Positions 1-5,908 of a stretch of 6,047 nt of DNA are shown here, one piece after another. Origin of the DNA: an uncultured Clostridia bacterium (GTDB taxonomy: Bacteria; Bacillota_A; Clostridia; Christensenellales; Aristaeellaceae); assembly GCA_946613955.1 (NCBI GenBank), contig CAMOGC010000100.1, positions 1 through 6,047 on the forward strand, read 5' to 3'. A program made the translations under genes and the position numbers. A model generated the notes under the pieces. It saw only the letters and a program-made list of their open reading frames with translations, did no database searches and was not told the origin of the DNA. Position 1 is the first letter of the stretch, and each line of letters starts with the position of its first letter.

Positions 1-10
1 GGGGGACGGT

Positions 11-1312
11 TCAGGGCGCCATCCTGCCGCCCTCCATCGGGCGCCACTGCCAGATCTGATCGATCACTCCCTTATGATACCGCTTCAGCAGGGGGCTCTG
101 GATCCGGGCTCCCGTAACCCCCTCCTCAATCAGGATCGGCAGGATGAAATCATTGTATTTCCCGTCCGGAAAGGCGGAGGTATTTACTCGCTGCCCCGTG
201 GTCACGGCGTAGAACAGCTGCGGATTCTCCTCGTCCCGGCCGATGAGCAGAAGCGCGTGCATGCCCTCCTCATACCGGAAATGCAGGAACACCGGCGAGG
301 CGCCTTTCTCCTGATAGTTCCGCCACAGCTCCTCCAGTGTTCCCTCCACCCGCTCGACGTTGCCCAGCTTTTCCGTTACCTGGTCGTAATTGACCCCGAT
401 CTCGTAGCTGTTGACGATCTGGGACATGGCGATGGGCGTGCAGTCGATGCCCAGATAGCTCAGCGCCATGGAGTAGATGGCCCGGGTGCATTTGACATTG
501 GCGGTCCGCCGAAGGTCGAAGTGCCCGTCGTACCAGTAGTCCTCCACGAAGCGGGAATCCTTCGGATCCTGGGCGATATAGCGGATTTTCCCCTTCTGAA
601 CGGAGATCGGCTCCCCGCCCTTCTCGCCGATGATCATCCCGTGCATCTTCTCCAGATCCTTCATCTCGAGTGGATCCGCAGCCCGGATGGCGACCTGCAG
701 GGTCTCCGTCACCTTCGCGCCCCGGAGGCTGGTCCCCGTTACCTCGATCGTCCAGATTCCCGGCGCCGTCCCGCTCTTGAACAGCACGTTCAGCCCTTCG
801 TACTTCTCCTGCCCTTCCCGCACCATGAAGGAGGCGCTGTATCCCGGGTTCATCCCGTTTTCCACATGCCGCGTGGTACGGAAAACCGCCTGCTCCCCCT
901 CCGGGTTATAGACGCGGATCGTCAGCTTCCGGACGTTCTTCACCTCCGCGGTGAAATACACATAGTGCAGCAGCACGTTGGTAAAGGCGGTCTCGTTCTC
1001 CGGCACCAGCTTCAGGAACATCCCGGCGGGCCGTGCGTTTTTCTCCGGCGATTCTTCATTGGCCCGCGGAGCCGTCTGGTCATCCGCGCCAGTGACCGCC
1101 TGCCCATCAGCCGGCGTTCCTTCATCAGCCTCTGGCGCCCTCCGCTCTTCCTCCGCGGGAGCAGCCGATCCGGGAACCGCCTGGCCTTCAGCCACGCTGG
1201 AATTCGTCAGGCCCTCCGCCACGGCCCAGGGGAATCCCTCCCCCACAGGCCCGCCGAGGCCCGCCGCCGTGATCCAGATTGCCAACCCGAGAGCTGCCGT
1301 CCGCCGTTTCAC
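11..1312 (-). CDS. Secreted protein of unknown function with C39-like (papain-fold) C-terminal domain
   Basis: The product has 433 residues and I cannot assign it to a named family. It starts with GTG at 1312, supported by AAAGGGAG 8 nt upstream and a perfect TATAAT box further up. Residues 1-32 look like a signal peptide: KRR, a hydrophobic core, then a possible signal peptidase I site at AVA|EG. Residues 33-97 are a low-complexity Ala/Glu/Pro/Asp linker with two similar segments, AEGQAVPG and ADGQAVTG. Residues 98-211 are beta-rich and could be an Ig-like sandwich. Residues 255-400 resemble the C39-like cysteine peptidase fold: Cys275 followed by the helix IYSMALSYLGIDCTP, then GMHALLLIGRD with His352. 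The Gln expected six residues before the catalytic Cys is Arg269, so the domain may be inactive or my alignment may be off. It probably acts outside the membrane in cell-wall or peptide processing, but this is inference. Its neighbour upstream ends in its own terminator, so it is likely transcribed alone. Confidence 0.85.
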   Translation of the reverse strand: MKRRTAALGLAIWITAAGLGGPVGEGFPWAVAEGLTNSSVAEGQAVPGSAAPAEEERRAPEADEGTPADGQAVTGADDQTAPRANEESPEKNARPAGMFLKLVPENETAFTNVLLHYVYFTAEVKNVRKLTIRVYNPEGEQAVFRTTRHVENGMNPGYSASFMVREGQEKYEGLNVLFKSGTAPGIWTIEVTGTSLRGAKVTETLQVAIRAADPLEMKDLEKMHGMIIGEKGGEPISVQKGKIRYIAQDPKDSRFVEDYWYDGHFDLRRTANVKCTRAIYSMALSYLGIDCTPIAMSQIVNSYEIGVNYDQVTEKLGNVERVEGTLEELWRNYQEKGASPVFLHFRYEEGMHALLLIGRDEENPQLFYAVTTGQRVNTSAFPDGKYNDFILPILIEEGVTGARIQSPLLKRYHKGVIDQIWQWRPMEGGRMAP

Positions 1313-1320
1313 TGTTCTTT

Positions 1321-1328
1321 CTCCCTTT
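1321..1328 (-). promoter_or_regulatory. Ribosome binding site selecting a GTG start
   Basis: Read on the minus strand, AAAGGGAG lies 8 nt upstream of GTG at 1312. This spacing supports GTG as the start of the secreted protein. The signal peptide begins directly at this codon (MKRR followed by a hydrophobic run). Confidence 0.7.
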
Positions 1329-1342
1329 CTGATTTCCCCTCC

Positions 1343-1371
1343 ATTATAGCCGCTGCCGGCGCTTTACGCAA
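1343..1371 (-). promoter_or_regulatory. Sigma-A-type promoter of the secreted protein gene
   Basis: The minus strand has a perfect -10 box TATAAT at 1343-1348. A weak -35 box TTGCGT (3 of 6 consensus bases) lies at 1366-1371, with a 17-bp spacer. Transcription would start near 1336 and give a leader of about 24 nt containing the ribosome binding site. No operator-like repeat overlaps it. Confidence 0.6.
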
Positions 1372-1410
1372 GCACCCATCGTCTGCCCGCTTCCCGCCGT
1401 CCTGAAAAGG

Positions 1411-1424
1411 CGCGGGTTCCCGCG
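1411..1424. repeat. Short GC-rich perfect inverted repeat
   Basis: CGCGGG-TT-CCCGCG lies between the importer operon terminator and the promoter of the secreted protein. It has no T-run on either side, so it is not an intrinsic terminator. In DNA this rich in GC such a short palindrome can arise by chance. The rest of 1372-1504 shows nothing else I can support. Confidence 0.3.
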
Positions 1425-1504
1425 GCGGCCCGGGGTTCAGCGGCGATCCTCCGCTTTCCTCCATATGATCATCAGCCGCTCTTGCCTAAGTTTCCTCCTT
1501 TCCC

Positions 1505-1536
1505 AAAACAGAGAAAAGCCCGCCATCCAGCGGGCT
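1505..1536 (-). terminator. Rho-independent terminator of the amino acid importer operon
   Basis: Read on the minus strand, the stem AGCCCGC / GCGGGCT (1530-1536 with 1517-1523) closes a 6-nt loop TGGATG. It is followed at once by the U-rich tract TTTCTCTGTTTT. It begins 17 nt after the ATPase stop codon. A second small hairpin, GAGGCT-TGC-AGCCTC at 1540-1554, overlaps the stop codon just before it. The position and structure fit the end of the operon and insulate the secreted protein gene downstream. Confidence 0.8.
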
Positions 1537-1552
1537 GGCGAGGCTGCAAGCC

Positions 1553-2287
1553 TCAGAGAAAGCGTTTCAGGAATTCCCGGGTCCGGGCGTCCTGCGGATT
1601 TTTCAGCACCTGGGAGGGCGGGCCCTGCTCGACGATGACCCCGTCCGCCATGTAGACCACCTGGCTGCTGACATCCCGGGCGAAGCTCATCTCGTGGGTC
1701 ACAACCAGCATCGTCATCCGGTCCTGCGCCAGTTTTTTCATGACGTCCAGCACCTCGCCCACCATTTCCGGATCCAGGGCGGAGGTGGGCTCGTCAAACA
1801 GCAGAATCTCCGGCTCCATGGCCAGGGCCCGGGCGATGGCGACCCGCTGCTTCTGGCCGCCGGAGAGCTGGCCCGGCCGCGCGTTGATATACGGCAGCAT
1901 GCCTACCCGGTTCAGGTAGTACAGCGCCCGCTTCCGGGCCTCCTCCTTCTCGATCTTAAGCACCTTCCGCTGCCCGATCATGCAGTTATCCAGCGCGGAC
2001 ATGTTGGCGAAAAGGTTGAAGCTCTGAAAAACCATGCCCACCCGGGCCCGGTAGGCGCTCTGGGACAGCTTTCCGGAGGTAATGTCCTCCCCGTGGAAAA
2101 GAATCTGGCCGGTGGTCATGGTTTCCAGCAGGTTGATACAGCGCAGCAGCGTGCTTTTCCCGCTGCCCGACGCCCCGATGATGCTGGTCACGTCCCCGGC
2201 GCTGACCGTGAAGTCCACGTCCTTGAGCACCGCGTGGGTGCCGAAGGTTTTGGACAGATGACGGATTTCAAGAATCGGCTGGCTCAT
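1553..2287 (-). CDS. Polar amino acid ABC transporter ATP-binding protein
   Basis: This 244-residue protein is the cytoplasmic ATPase that powers uptake by the importer encoded just upstream, acting as a dimer bound to the permease. All nucleotide-binding motifs are intact: Walker [10 protein letters not shown] (38-46), Q-loop Gln88 in VFQSFNLF, signature LSGGQ (141-145), Walker B ILLFDEP (161-167) with Glu166, D-loop SALD (169-172) and H-loop His198 in VVTHE. The length and the early segment LSKTFG are typical of the GlnQ/HisP group of amino acid importers. The start ATG at 2287 overlaps the permease stop (ATGA), and AAAGGAGGT sits 5 nt upstream inside the last permease codons, so translation is probably coupled. 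Substrate specificity cannot be read from this subunit. Confidence 0.96.
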   Translation of the reverse strand: MSQPILEIRHLSKTFGTHAVLKDVDFTVSAGDVTSIIGASGSGKSTLLRCINLLETMTTGQILFHGEDITSGKLSQSAYRARVGMVFQSFNLFANMSALDNCMIGQRKVLKIEKEEARKRALYYLNRVGMLPYINARPGQLSGGQKQRVAIARALAMEPEILLFDEPTSALDPEMVGEVLDVMKKLAQDRMTMLVVTHEMSFARDVSSQVVYMADGVIVEQGPPSQVLKNPQDARTREFLKRFL

Positions 2288-3108
2288 GACTGACCTCCTT
2301 TGAAATCCCGGCTTTTTTCCTCGTAGGGCGCGTCCCCGGCGTATTTGTAGGTTCCCGCGGTCATGACCAGCTGATCCGTGTTGACCAGCTCGTAATCGCT
2401 CTTCCCCGCCATCTTCTTTTCCAGCTTCCGCAGGAGGAAGCTCGCCAGCAGCGTCAGCATCAGATACCCGCCCATCTCCAGAAACGCGGAGGGGAAGTAT
2501 TTGAAGATCGCCCCGCTGACCATCTTGTGCACCGCGAAGAAATCCTGGAACCCGATGATGAACATAACGGAGGTATCCTTGACGTTGATGATGTAGTTAT
2601 TGCCGATCTGGGGCATGATGTTGCGCAGCGTCTGGGGCAGCACCACATACAGCATGGTCTGAAAATGGTTCATGCCGATGGCCCGGGCGCCCTCGAACTG
2701 GCCCGGGTCGATGCTCATAATGCCGCCCCGCACGGATTCGGCCATATAGGCCCCCGTGTTGACGCTGACCACGATGATGCTGACCGTCCAGATATCCTTG
2801 AACACCACGTTGAAAAAATACGGCATGCCGTAATAGATGAAAACCGCCTGAAGGATCATGGGCGTTCCCCGGAAGACCTCGACATAAACGCGGATCACCC
2901 CCCGGACCAGGCTCAGCAGCGCCCGCTTGATCCAGGGATCCTTCCCCGTAAAGGGAATGGTCTGCAATATGCCGCAGATCAGCCCGATGACGCATCCGAT
3001 GAGTGTCGAGACGGTGGCCAGGATCAGCGTGTTCCCGATCCCGGTCAGATAGACGGGGCCGTATTTGGCCCAGATGGCTCCGATATCCGAAAAGAGCTGT
3101 ACAAGCAT
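2284..3108 (-). CDS. Polar amino acid ABC transporter permease (HisM/GlnP family)
   Basis: This is the membrane channel subunit of the importer, 274 residues from the chosen ATG. Several hydrophobic helices are visible, roughly at 23-49, 84-102, 107-125 and 205-226. The family motif VEVFRGTP is at 76-83. The EAA loop that contacts the ATPase is at about 139-158 (EGARAIG, then VVLPQ). As the only permease gene in the operon it probably forms a homodimer. An in-frame TTG at 3183 would add 25 residues (MLSKPLCQAG...), but it directly abuts a strong hairpin, has no ribosome binding site, and the added segment is polar and not family-like. ATG at 3108 has AAGAAGGA 10 nt upstream. After the last helix comes a polar tail of about 45 residues, longer than in the HisM/GlnP prototypes. 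The stop overlaps the ATPase start by 4 nt. Confidence 0.93.
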   Translation of the reverse strand: MLVQLFSDIGAIWAKYGPVYLTGIGNTLILATVSTLIGCVIGLICGILQTIPFTGKDPWIKRALLSLVRGVIRVYVEVFRGTPMILQAVFIYYGMPYFFNVVFKDIWTVSIIVVSVNTGAYMAESVRGGIMSIDPGQFEGARAIGMNHFQTMLYVVLPQTLRNIMPQIGNNYIINVKDTSVMFIIGFQDFFAVHKMVSGAIFKYFPSAFLEMGGYLMLTLLASFLLRKLEKKMAGKSDYELVNTDQLVMTAGTYKYAGDAPYEEKSRDFKGGQS

Positions 3109-3118
3109 GCGACCGTCA

Positions 3119-3126
3119 TCCTTCTT
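3119..3126 (-). promoter_or_regulatory. Ribosome binding site deciding the permease start
   Basis: AAGAAGGA on the minus strand lies 10 nt before ATG at 3108. The longer open frame beginning with TTG at 3183 has only a hairpin arm upstream. This site therefore favours the 274-residue form of the permease. Confidence 0.6.
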
Positions 3127-3183
3127 GGCGTATTTTCCGCTTTGCGGCGCTGGCCCGGCCTGACAAAGCGGTTTTGAGAGCAA

Positions 3184-3213
3184 GCCATCCCCCGCGAAGC
3201 GGCGGGGGATGGC
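3184..3213 (-). repeat. Perfect 12-bp inverted repeat (mRNA hairpin) between binding protein and permease genes
   Basis: GCCATCCCCCGC and its exact reverse complement flank a 6-nt loop, starting 14 nt after the binding-protein stop codon. No U-run follows on the minus strand (the next bases are TTGCTCTCAAAACC), so it is not a classic terminator. In many bacterial ABC operons a hairpin here shields the binding-protein mRNA from 3' decay or reduces transcription of the downstream genes, giving excess binding protein. That role is inferred from position. The stem is very GC-rich and should be stable. Confidence 0.75.
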
Positions 3214-3227
3214 AGCGTCAGCGGTTC

Positions 3228-4061
3228 TTATTCGCCCAGCGGCTGAATCTTAATGGCTTCCGCCATCATGGCGTTGAAGTCGTCGGCGGTCTTGCCCGTA
3301 AAATATCCGTTGATGGCGTTGAGCAGGCCGGTATTTCCCTTGCGGATGGAGATGCCGATATTCACATCCTCATCCGTAACGGCGAAATCGTCCCCGCTTC
3401 CGGCGAAGTCCAGAATCTTCAGATCGGGATAGGCGATCAGGGCGCCCTGGGCGGTGGGCATATCGGTGCAGACAAAGTCCACCGTGCCGGATTCCACGGC
3501 CATCAGCATGGCGGGGGCGGATTCGGCCGGGGGCAGGATCGTCGCGCCGGCAACCTGGGGCAGGCAGCCGTCATACCAGATGGTACCGCTCTGGCTGGTG
3601 CAGGTGCCCTTCAGCTCGCTGATGCCCTTGGCGTTTTCGTTGGCGTTCCCGGTCTTGACCAGGCAGACGATCGTGGCGTAAAGATAGGGGCCGGCGAAAT
3701 CCACCGCTTCCATCCGCTCCTTCGTCATGCTCTGGCCGGCGATGACCGCATCGACCAGGCCGCTCTGGACCGCGGGAATCAGGCTGTCCCAGTCCAGCTG
3801 GACGATTTCCAGCTTCCACCCGTTGGCCTCGCAGATGGCCTTGGCCGTCATAACGTCATAGCCGTTGGCGTAAAGATTCGTGTCCCGGATGGGAACCGCG
3901 CCGTTGGAGTCGTCGGGCTGGGCCCAGTTGTAGGGGGCGTAGGCGCATTCCATCGCCACCGTCAGCACCCCGTCCTCCACGCCGGGAATGTCCTCGGCCA
4001 GGGCCAGGGAGGCAGCACAGACCATCATCAGGGAAAGCAGCATCGCGATCAGTTTTTTCAT
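3228..4061 (-). CDS. Amino acid ABC transporter substrate-binding protein (SBP_bac_3 family)
   Basis: This 277-residue extracellular receptor captures the amino acid for the importer. The start ATG at 4061 has AAGGAGG 9 nt upstream. The open frame extends far upstream, antisense to the hydrogenase, but that part is not coding. Residues 1-22 are a signal peptide ending ALA|ED. The mature part begins with GVLTVAMECAYAPYNW, the usual first strand of family 3 binding proteins. MTKERMEAVDFAGPY (112-126) is the family signature, and Arg117 matches the HisJ Arg that holds the ligand carboxylate. Asp200 in CTDMPTAQG matches the HisJ Asp that binds the amino group. These two matches are from memory of the family. 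No canonical lipobox is present: Cys15 is preceded by MMV. The mature chain has six Cys, including C154 and C166 that could pair. The exact ligand is unknown. Confidence 0.95.
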   Translation of the reverse strand: MKKLIAMLLSLMMVCAASLALAEDIPGVEDGVLTVAMECAYAPYNWAQPDDSNGAVPIRDTNLYANGYDVMTAKAICEANGWKLEIVQLDWDSLIPAVQSGLVDAVIAGQSMTKERMEAVDFAGPYLYATIVCLVKTGNANENAKGISELKGTCTSQSGTIWYDGCLPQVAGATILPPAESAPAMLMAVESGTVDFVCTDMPTAQGALIAYPDLKILDFAGSGDDFAVTDEDVNIGISIRKGNTGLLNAINGYFTGKTADDFNAMMAEAIKIQPLGE

Positions 4062-4093
4062 CGGGTTATTCCTCCTTCCGCATGGATGGGGGT

Positions 4094-4121
4094 ATTGTAG
4101 CACAGATCCGCGCCTTGCAAA
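4094..4121 (-). promoter_or_regulatory. Promoter of the amino acid importer operon
   Basis: On the minus strand a -10 box TACAAT (4094-4099) is preceded by an extended TGC. It is spaced 16 bp from TTTGCA (4116-4121; 4 of 6 consensus bases). Transcription would start near 4087, giving a leader of about 26 nt, too short for a riboswitch or T-box. An A-rich stretch on the same strand just upstream (about 4134-4150) could act as an UP element. Confidence 0.55.
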
Positions 4122-4178
4122 GGTCTTCCGGTGCATTCTTTTTGTTTTTCCTGTTCTCCCTGCTCCCTGCCGCTGCAT

Positions 4179-4190
4179 GAAGAGTTCTTC
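4179..4190. promoter_or_regulatory. Candidate operator: GAAGA-GT-TCTTC palindrome
   Basis: This 12-bp interrupted palindrome has 5-bp arms. It lies between the two divergent promoters, about 33 bp upstream of the hydrogenase -35 box. The position suits a regulator site, but the arms are short and it could be chance. Confidence 0.25.
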
Positions 4191-4222
4191 CTCCGTTGAC
4201 GCCGCGTCCCCTGGAAAGCCGC

Positions 4223-4252
4223 TTGATTCGCTTCCCGGGTTCATGCTATACT
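4223..4252 (+). promoter_or_regulatory. Promoter of the hydrogenase gene
   Basis: The -35 box TTGATT (4223-4228) and the -10 box TATACT (4247-4252) are separated by 18 bp. The -10 carries an extended TG motif at 4244-4245. Transcription would start near 4259, giving a leader of about 73 nt before the ATG at 4332. I see no convincing riboswitch fold in that leader. Confidence 0.6.
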
Positions 4253-4331
4253 GGATCCAGCGGACGGGCGGAAGCGCCGTCGTGCCGTTTTCACTCAAAA
4301 AACCCGACCTTGCTGGGAGGTATAGCGCAGG

Positions 4332-5819
4332 ATGATAACCAACGATAAGGAAATTCGGGATCTCAAACACGATATCGCGACGGAGGTCTGCCGCCTGGCC
4401 TGGGCCGGAAAGCTCAACGCGGAGGAATCGGAAAAGATCGTTTTCCGGATCATCCCCGGTCCCAAGCCGGAATACCGCTGCTGTGTATATAAGGAGCGCG
4501 CCATCGTCCGGGAGCGGATCCGCCTGGCGACGGGGCTGAACGCGGACGTGACCAATCCCACCCGGAACGTGGTGCAGGTCATCCGTCCCGCCTGCGACGA
4601 CTGCCCCACCTCCACCTATTCCGTGACCGATAACTGCCGTTTCTGCCTGGGCCGCGCCTGCATCAACGCCTGCCGCTTCGGCGCCATTTCCCGGGGCGAG
4701 ATGCGCATGAGAATCGATGCCTCCAAATGCAGGGAGTGCGGCCTGTGCGCCAAGGCCTGCCCCTACGGCGCCATCATCCATCTGGAGCGTCCCTGCAAAA
4801 AAATCTGCCCGGTGGACGCGATCAGCTGGGATGAATACGGCTTCTGCAACATCGATGAAAACAAATGCGTGCACTGCGGCCACTGCATCCACGCCTGCCC
4901 CTTCGGCGCCATCGGCAGCCGCATTTTCCTGGTGCCCATTATTGAGGCCATCAAGGCCGGCAAAGAGGTCATCGCCATGTGCGCCCCCGCCTCCGAGGGC
5001 CAGTTCGGGAAGGACGTGGGCATGGCCTCCCTGCGCGCGGCGCTGAAGAAGGTGGGCTTCGCCGATATGGTCGAAGTCGGCCTGGGCGCGGATATGACCG
5101 CCGCCAGCGAGGCGAAGGAATGGATCGAGGCGAAAAAGGAGGGCCGGAAGATGACGACCTCCTGCTGTCCCGCCTTCATCAGCCTCCTGCGGCATCAGTT
5201 CCCGAAGCAGTATGAGGAGAATAAGTCCTCCACCGTCAGCCCCATGGTGGCCGTGAACCGCTATCTGAAGGCCGTCCGTCCCGGCTGTGTTACGGTATTC
5301 ATCGGGCCCTGCATCGCCAAGAAGGGGGAAACCCTCAACGAGTTCATCGCCGACAACACGGATTACGCCATTACCTTCGGCGAAATGATCAGCCTGCTGG
5401 AAAGCCGGGATGTGGCGCTGGAGCCGGTCGCGGAGGATTATCAGGCCGCCTCCATCCATGGCAAGAAATTCGCCTCCTCCGGCGGCGTCGCCGCGGCGGT
5501 GCTGCAGGCCATGCGGGAGATGGGCGAGGACACCTCAGATATATCCCTGGTCGCCTGTACCGGCGGGGCCGAATGCAAAAAAGCCCTGACGCTGCTGAAG
5601 GCCGGTGCCCTGAAGGAAGACTTTATCGAGGGCATGATGTGCCCCGGGGGCTGCGTCGGCGGCCCCTCCCGCCAGCGGGCGGAGACGGAGCTGGCCAAGG
5701 CCCGGGTCGATCTGCTGGCCAAAGCCGACGGCCGCGGCATTCTGGAAAACCTGAAGAACTATCCCATGGAAAGTTTCAGCATGTTCCGCGACGGGCATAT
5801 GGAGCCGCCCGCGGATTGA
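4332..5819 (+). CDS. Monomeric [FeFe]-hydrogenase, group B-like, with ferredoxin-type N-terminus
   Basis: This 495-residue cytoplasmic enzyme probably couples ferredoxin oxidation to H2 formation, or the reverse. GGGAGG lies 11 nt before the ATG. Residues 88-190 are Cys-rich: CxxCx4CxxxC (102-114), CxxCxxCxxxCP (133-144), an inserted CKKICP (155-160) and CxxCxxCxxxCP (179-190), enough for at least two and probably three or more [4Fe-4S] clusters. The H-cluster domain follows with all four ligand positions: L1 TTSCCP (275-280), L2 GPCIAKKGE (325-333) and L3 MMCPGGC (435-441). By hand alignment to Clostridium pasteurianum CpI, the proton-path residues Cys299, Glu279, Glu282 and Ser319 correspond to Cys278, Glu260, Glu263 and Ser299. 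CpI Met353 is Gly325 here, and L3 reads CVGGP rather than GGGQP. These differences fit group B rather than group A. No HydE, HydF or HydG maturase gene is in the window. Confidence 0.92.
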   Translation: MITNDKEIRDLKHDIATEVCRLAWAGKLNAEESEKIVFRIIPGPKPEYRCCVYKERAIVRERIRLATGLNADVTNPTRNVVQVIRPACDDCPTSTYSVTDNCRFCLGRACINACRFGAISRGEMRMRIDASKCRECGLCAKACPYGAIIHLERPCKKICPVDAISWDEYGFCNIDENKCVHCGHCIHACPFGAIGSRIFLVPIIEAIKAGKEVIAMCAPASEGQFGKDVGMASLRAALKKVGFADMVEVGLGADMTAASEAKEWIEAKKEGRKMTTSCCPAFISLLRHQFPKQYEENKSSTVSPMVAVNRYLKAVRPGCVTVFIGPCIAKKGETLNEFIADNTDYAITFGEMISLLESRDVALEPVAEDYQAASIHGKKFASSGGVAAAVLQAMREMGEDTSDISLVACTGGAECKKALTLLKAGALKEDFIEGMMCPGGCVGGPSRQRAETELAKARVDLLAKADGRGILENLKNYPMESFSMFRDGHMEPPAD

Positions 5820-5858
5820 GCGCCGGCCTGGCCCGCCATAAGTCCGGGCATCGAAAAA

Positions 5859-5877
5859 GCCGCCCGCGTCAGGCGGC
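5859..5877 (+). repeat. Hairpin between hydrogenase and sugar kinase genes
   Basis: GCCGCC and GGCGGC enclose the 7-nt loop CGCGTCA, preceded by an A-run. A competing stem, AAAGCC with GGCTTT ending at 5886, uses part of the same sequence. There is no continuous T-run after either stem, so termination should be weak at best. Read-through into the kinase gene is plausible. Confidence 0.4.
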
Positions 5878-5895
5878 GAAGGCTTTGCGTGAGTA

Positions 5896-5902
5896 AGGAG
5901 GA
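5896..5902 (+). promoter_or_regulatory. Strong ribosome binding site of the sugar kinase
   Basis: AAGGAGG lies 6 nt before ATG at 5909. It fixes the start of a gene of which only the beginning is visible. No promoter with a recognisable -10 box is seen between 5820 and 5895. Confidence 0.75.
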
Positions 5903-5908
5903 AGGATC

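Noticed and set aside
74..1405. Long plus-strand open frame (443 codons) opposite the secreted protein gene
   Set aside because: It is a GC-rich antisense shadow. The translation is rich in His, Arg, Pro and Leu without family motifs. The opposite strand has a signal peptide, a ribosome binding site and a promoter.
1309..1464. Minus-strand small open frame of 51 codons starting ATG at 1464, whose TGA overlaps the GTG start of the secreted protein
   Set aside because: The 4-nt overlap looks like translational coupling. However, the ATG has no Shine-Dalgarno at a proper distance (AAAGGAGG at 1494-1501 is about 30 nt away), the peptide is Pro/Gly/Lys-rich, and a perfect TATAAT promoter lies inside it. 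It is probably chance.
1494..1501. Orphan Shine-Dalgarno-like AAAGGAGG on the minus strand just after the operon terminator
   Set aside because: The nearest ATG (1472) is 21 nt away and opens only 11 codons, so no gene can be supported.
3109..3183. N-terminal 25-residue extension of the permease from TTG at 3183
   Set aside because: The TTG directly follows a strong hairpin, has no ribosome binding site, and the extra residues do not resemble the family N-terminus.
3003..4100. Plus-strand frame of 365 codons over the binding protein gene
   Set aside because: It is an antisense shadow with Gly/His/Asp-rich composition and no ribosome binding site or motif.
4259..4331. Possible riboswitch in the hydrogenase leader
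   Set aside because: The leader is only about 73 nt and shows no stable multi-helix fold or terminator that I can identify.
4062..5459. Minus-strand frame extending the binding protein upstream to 743 residues
   Set aside because: The extension is antisense to the hydrogenase and gives Gly/Ala/His/Asp-rich nonsense. The real start at 4061 has a strong ribosome binding site and a signal peptide.
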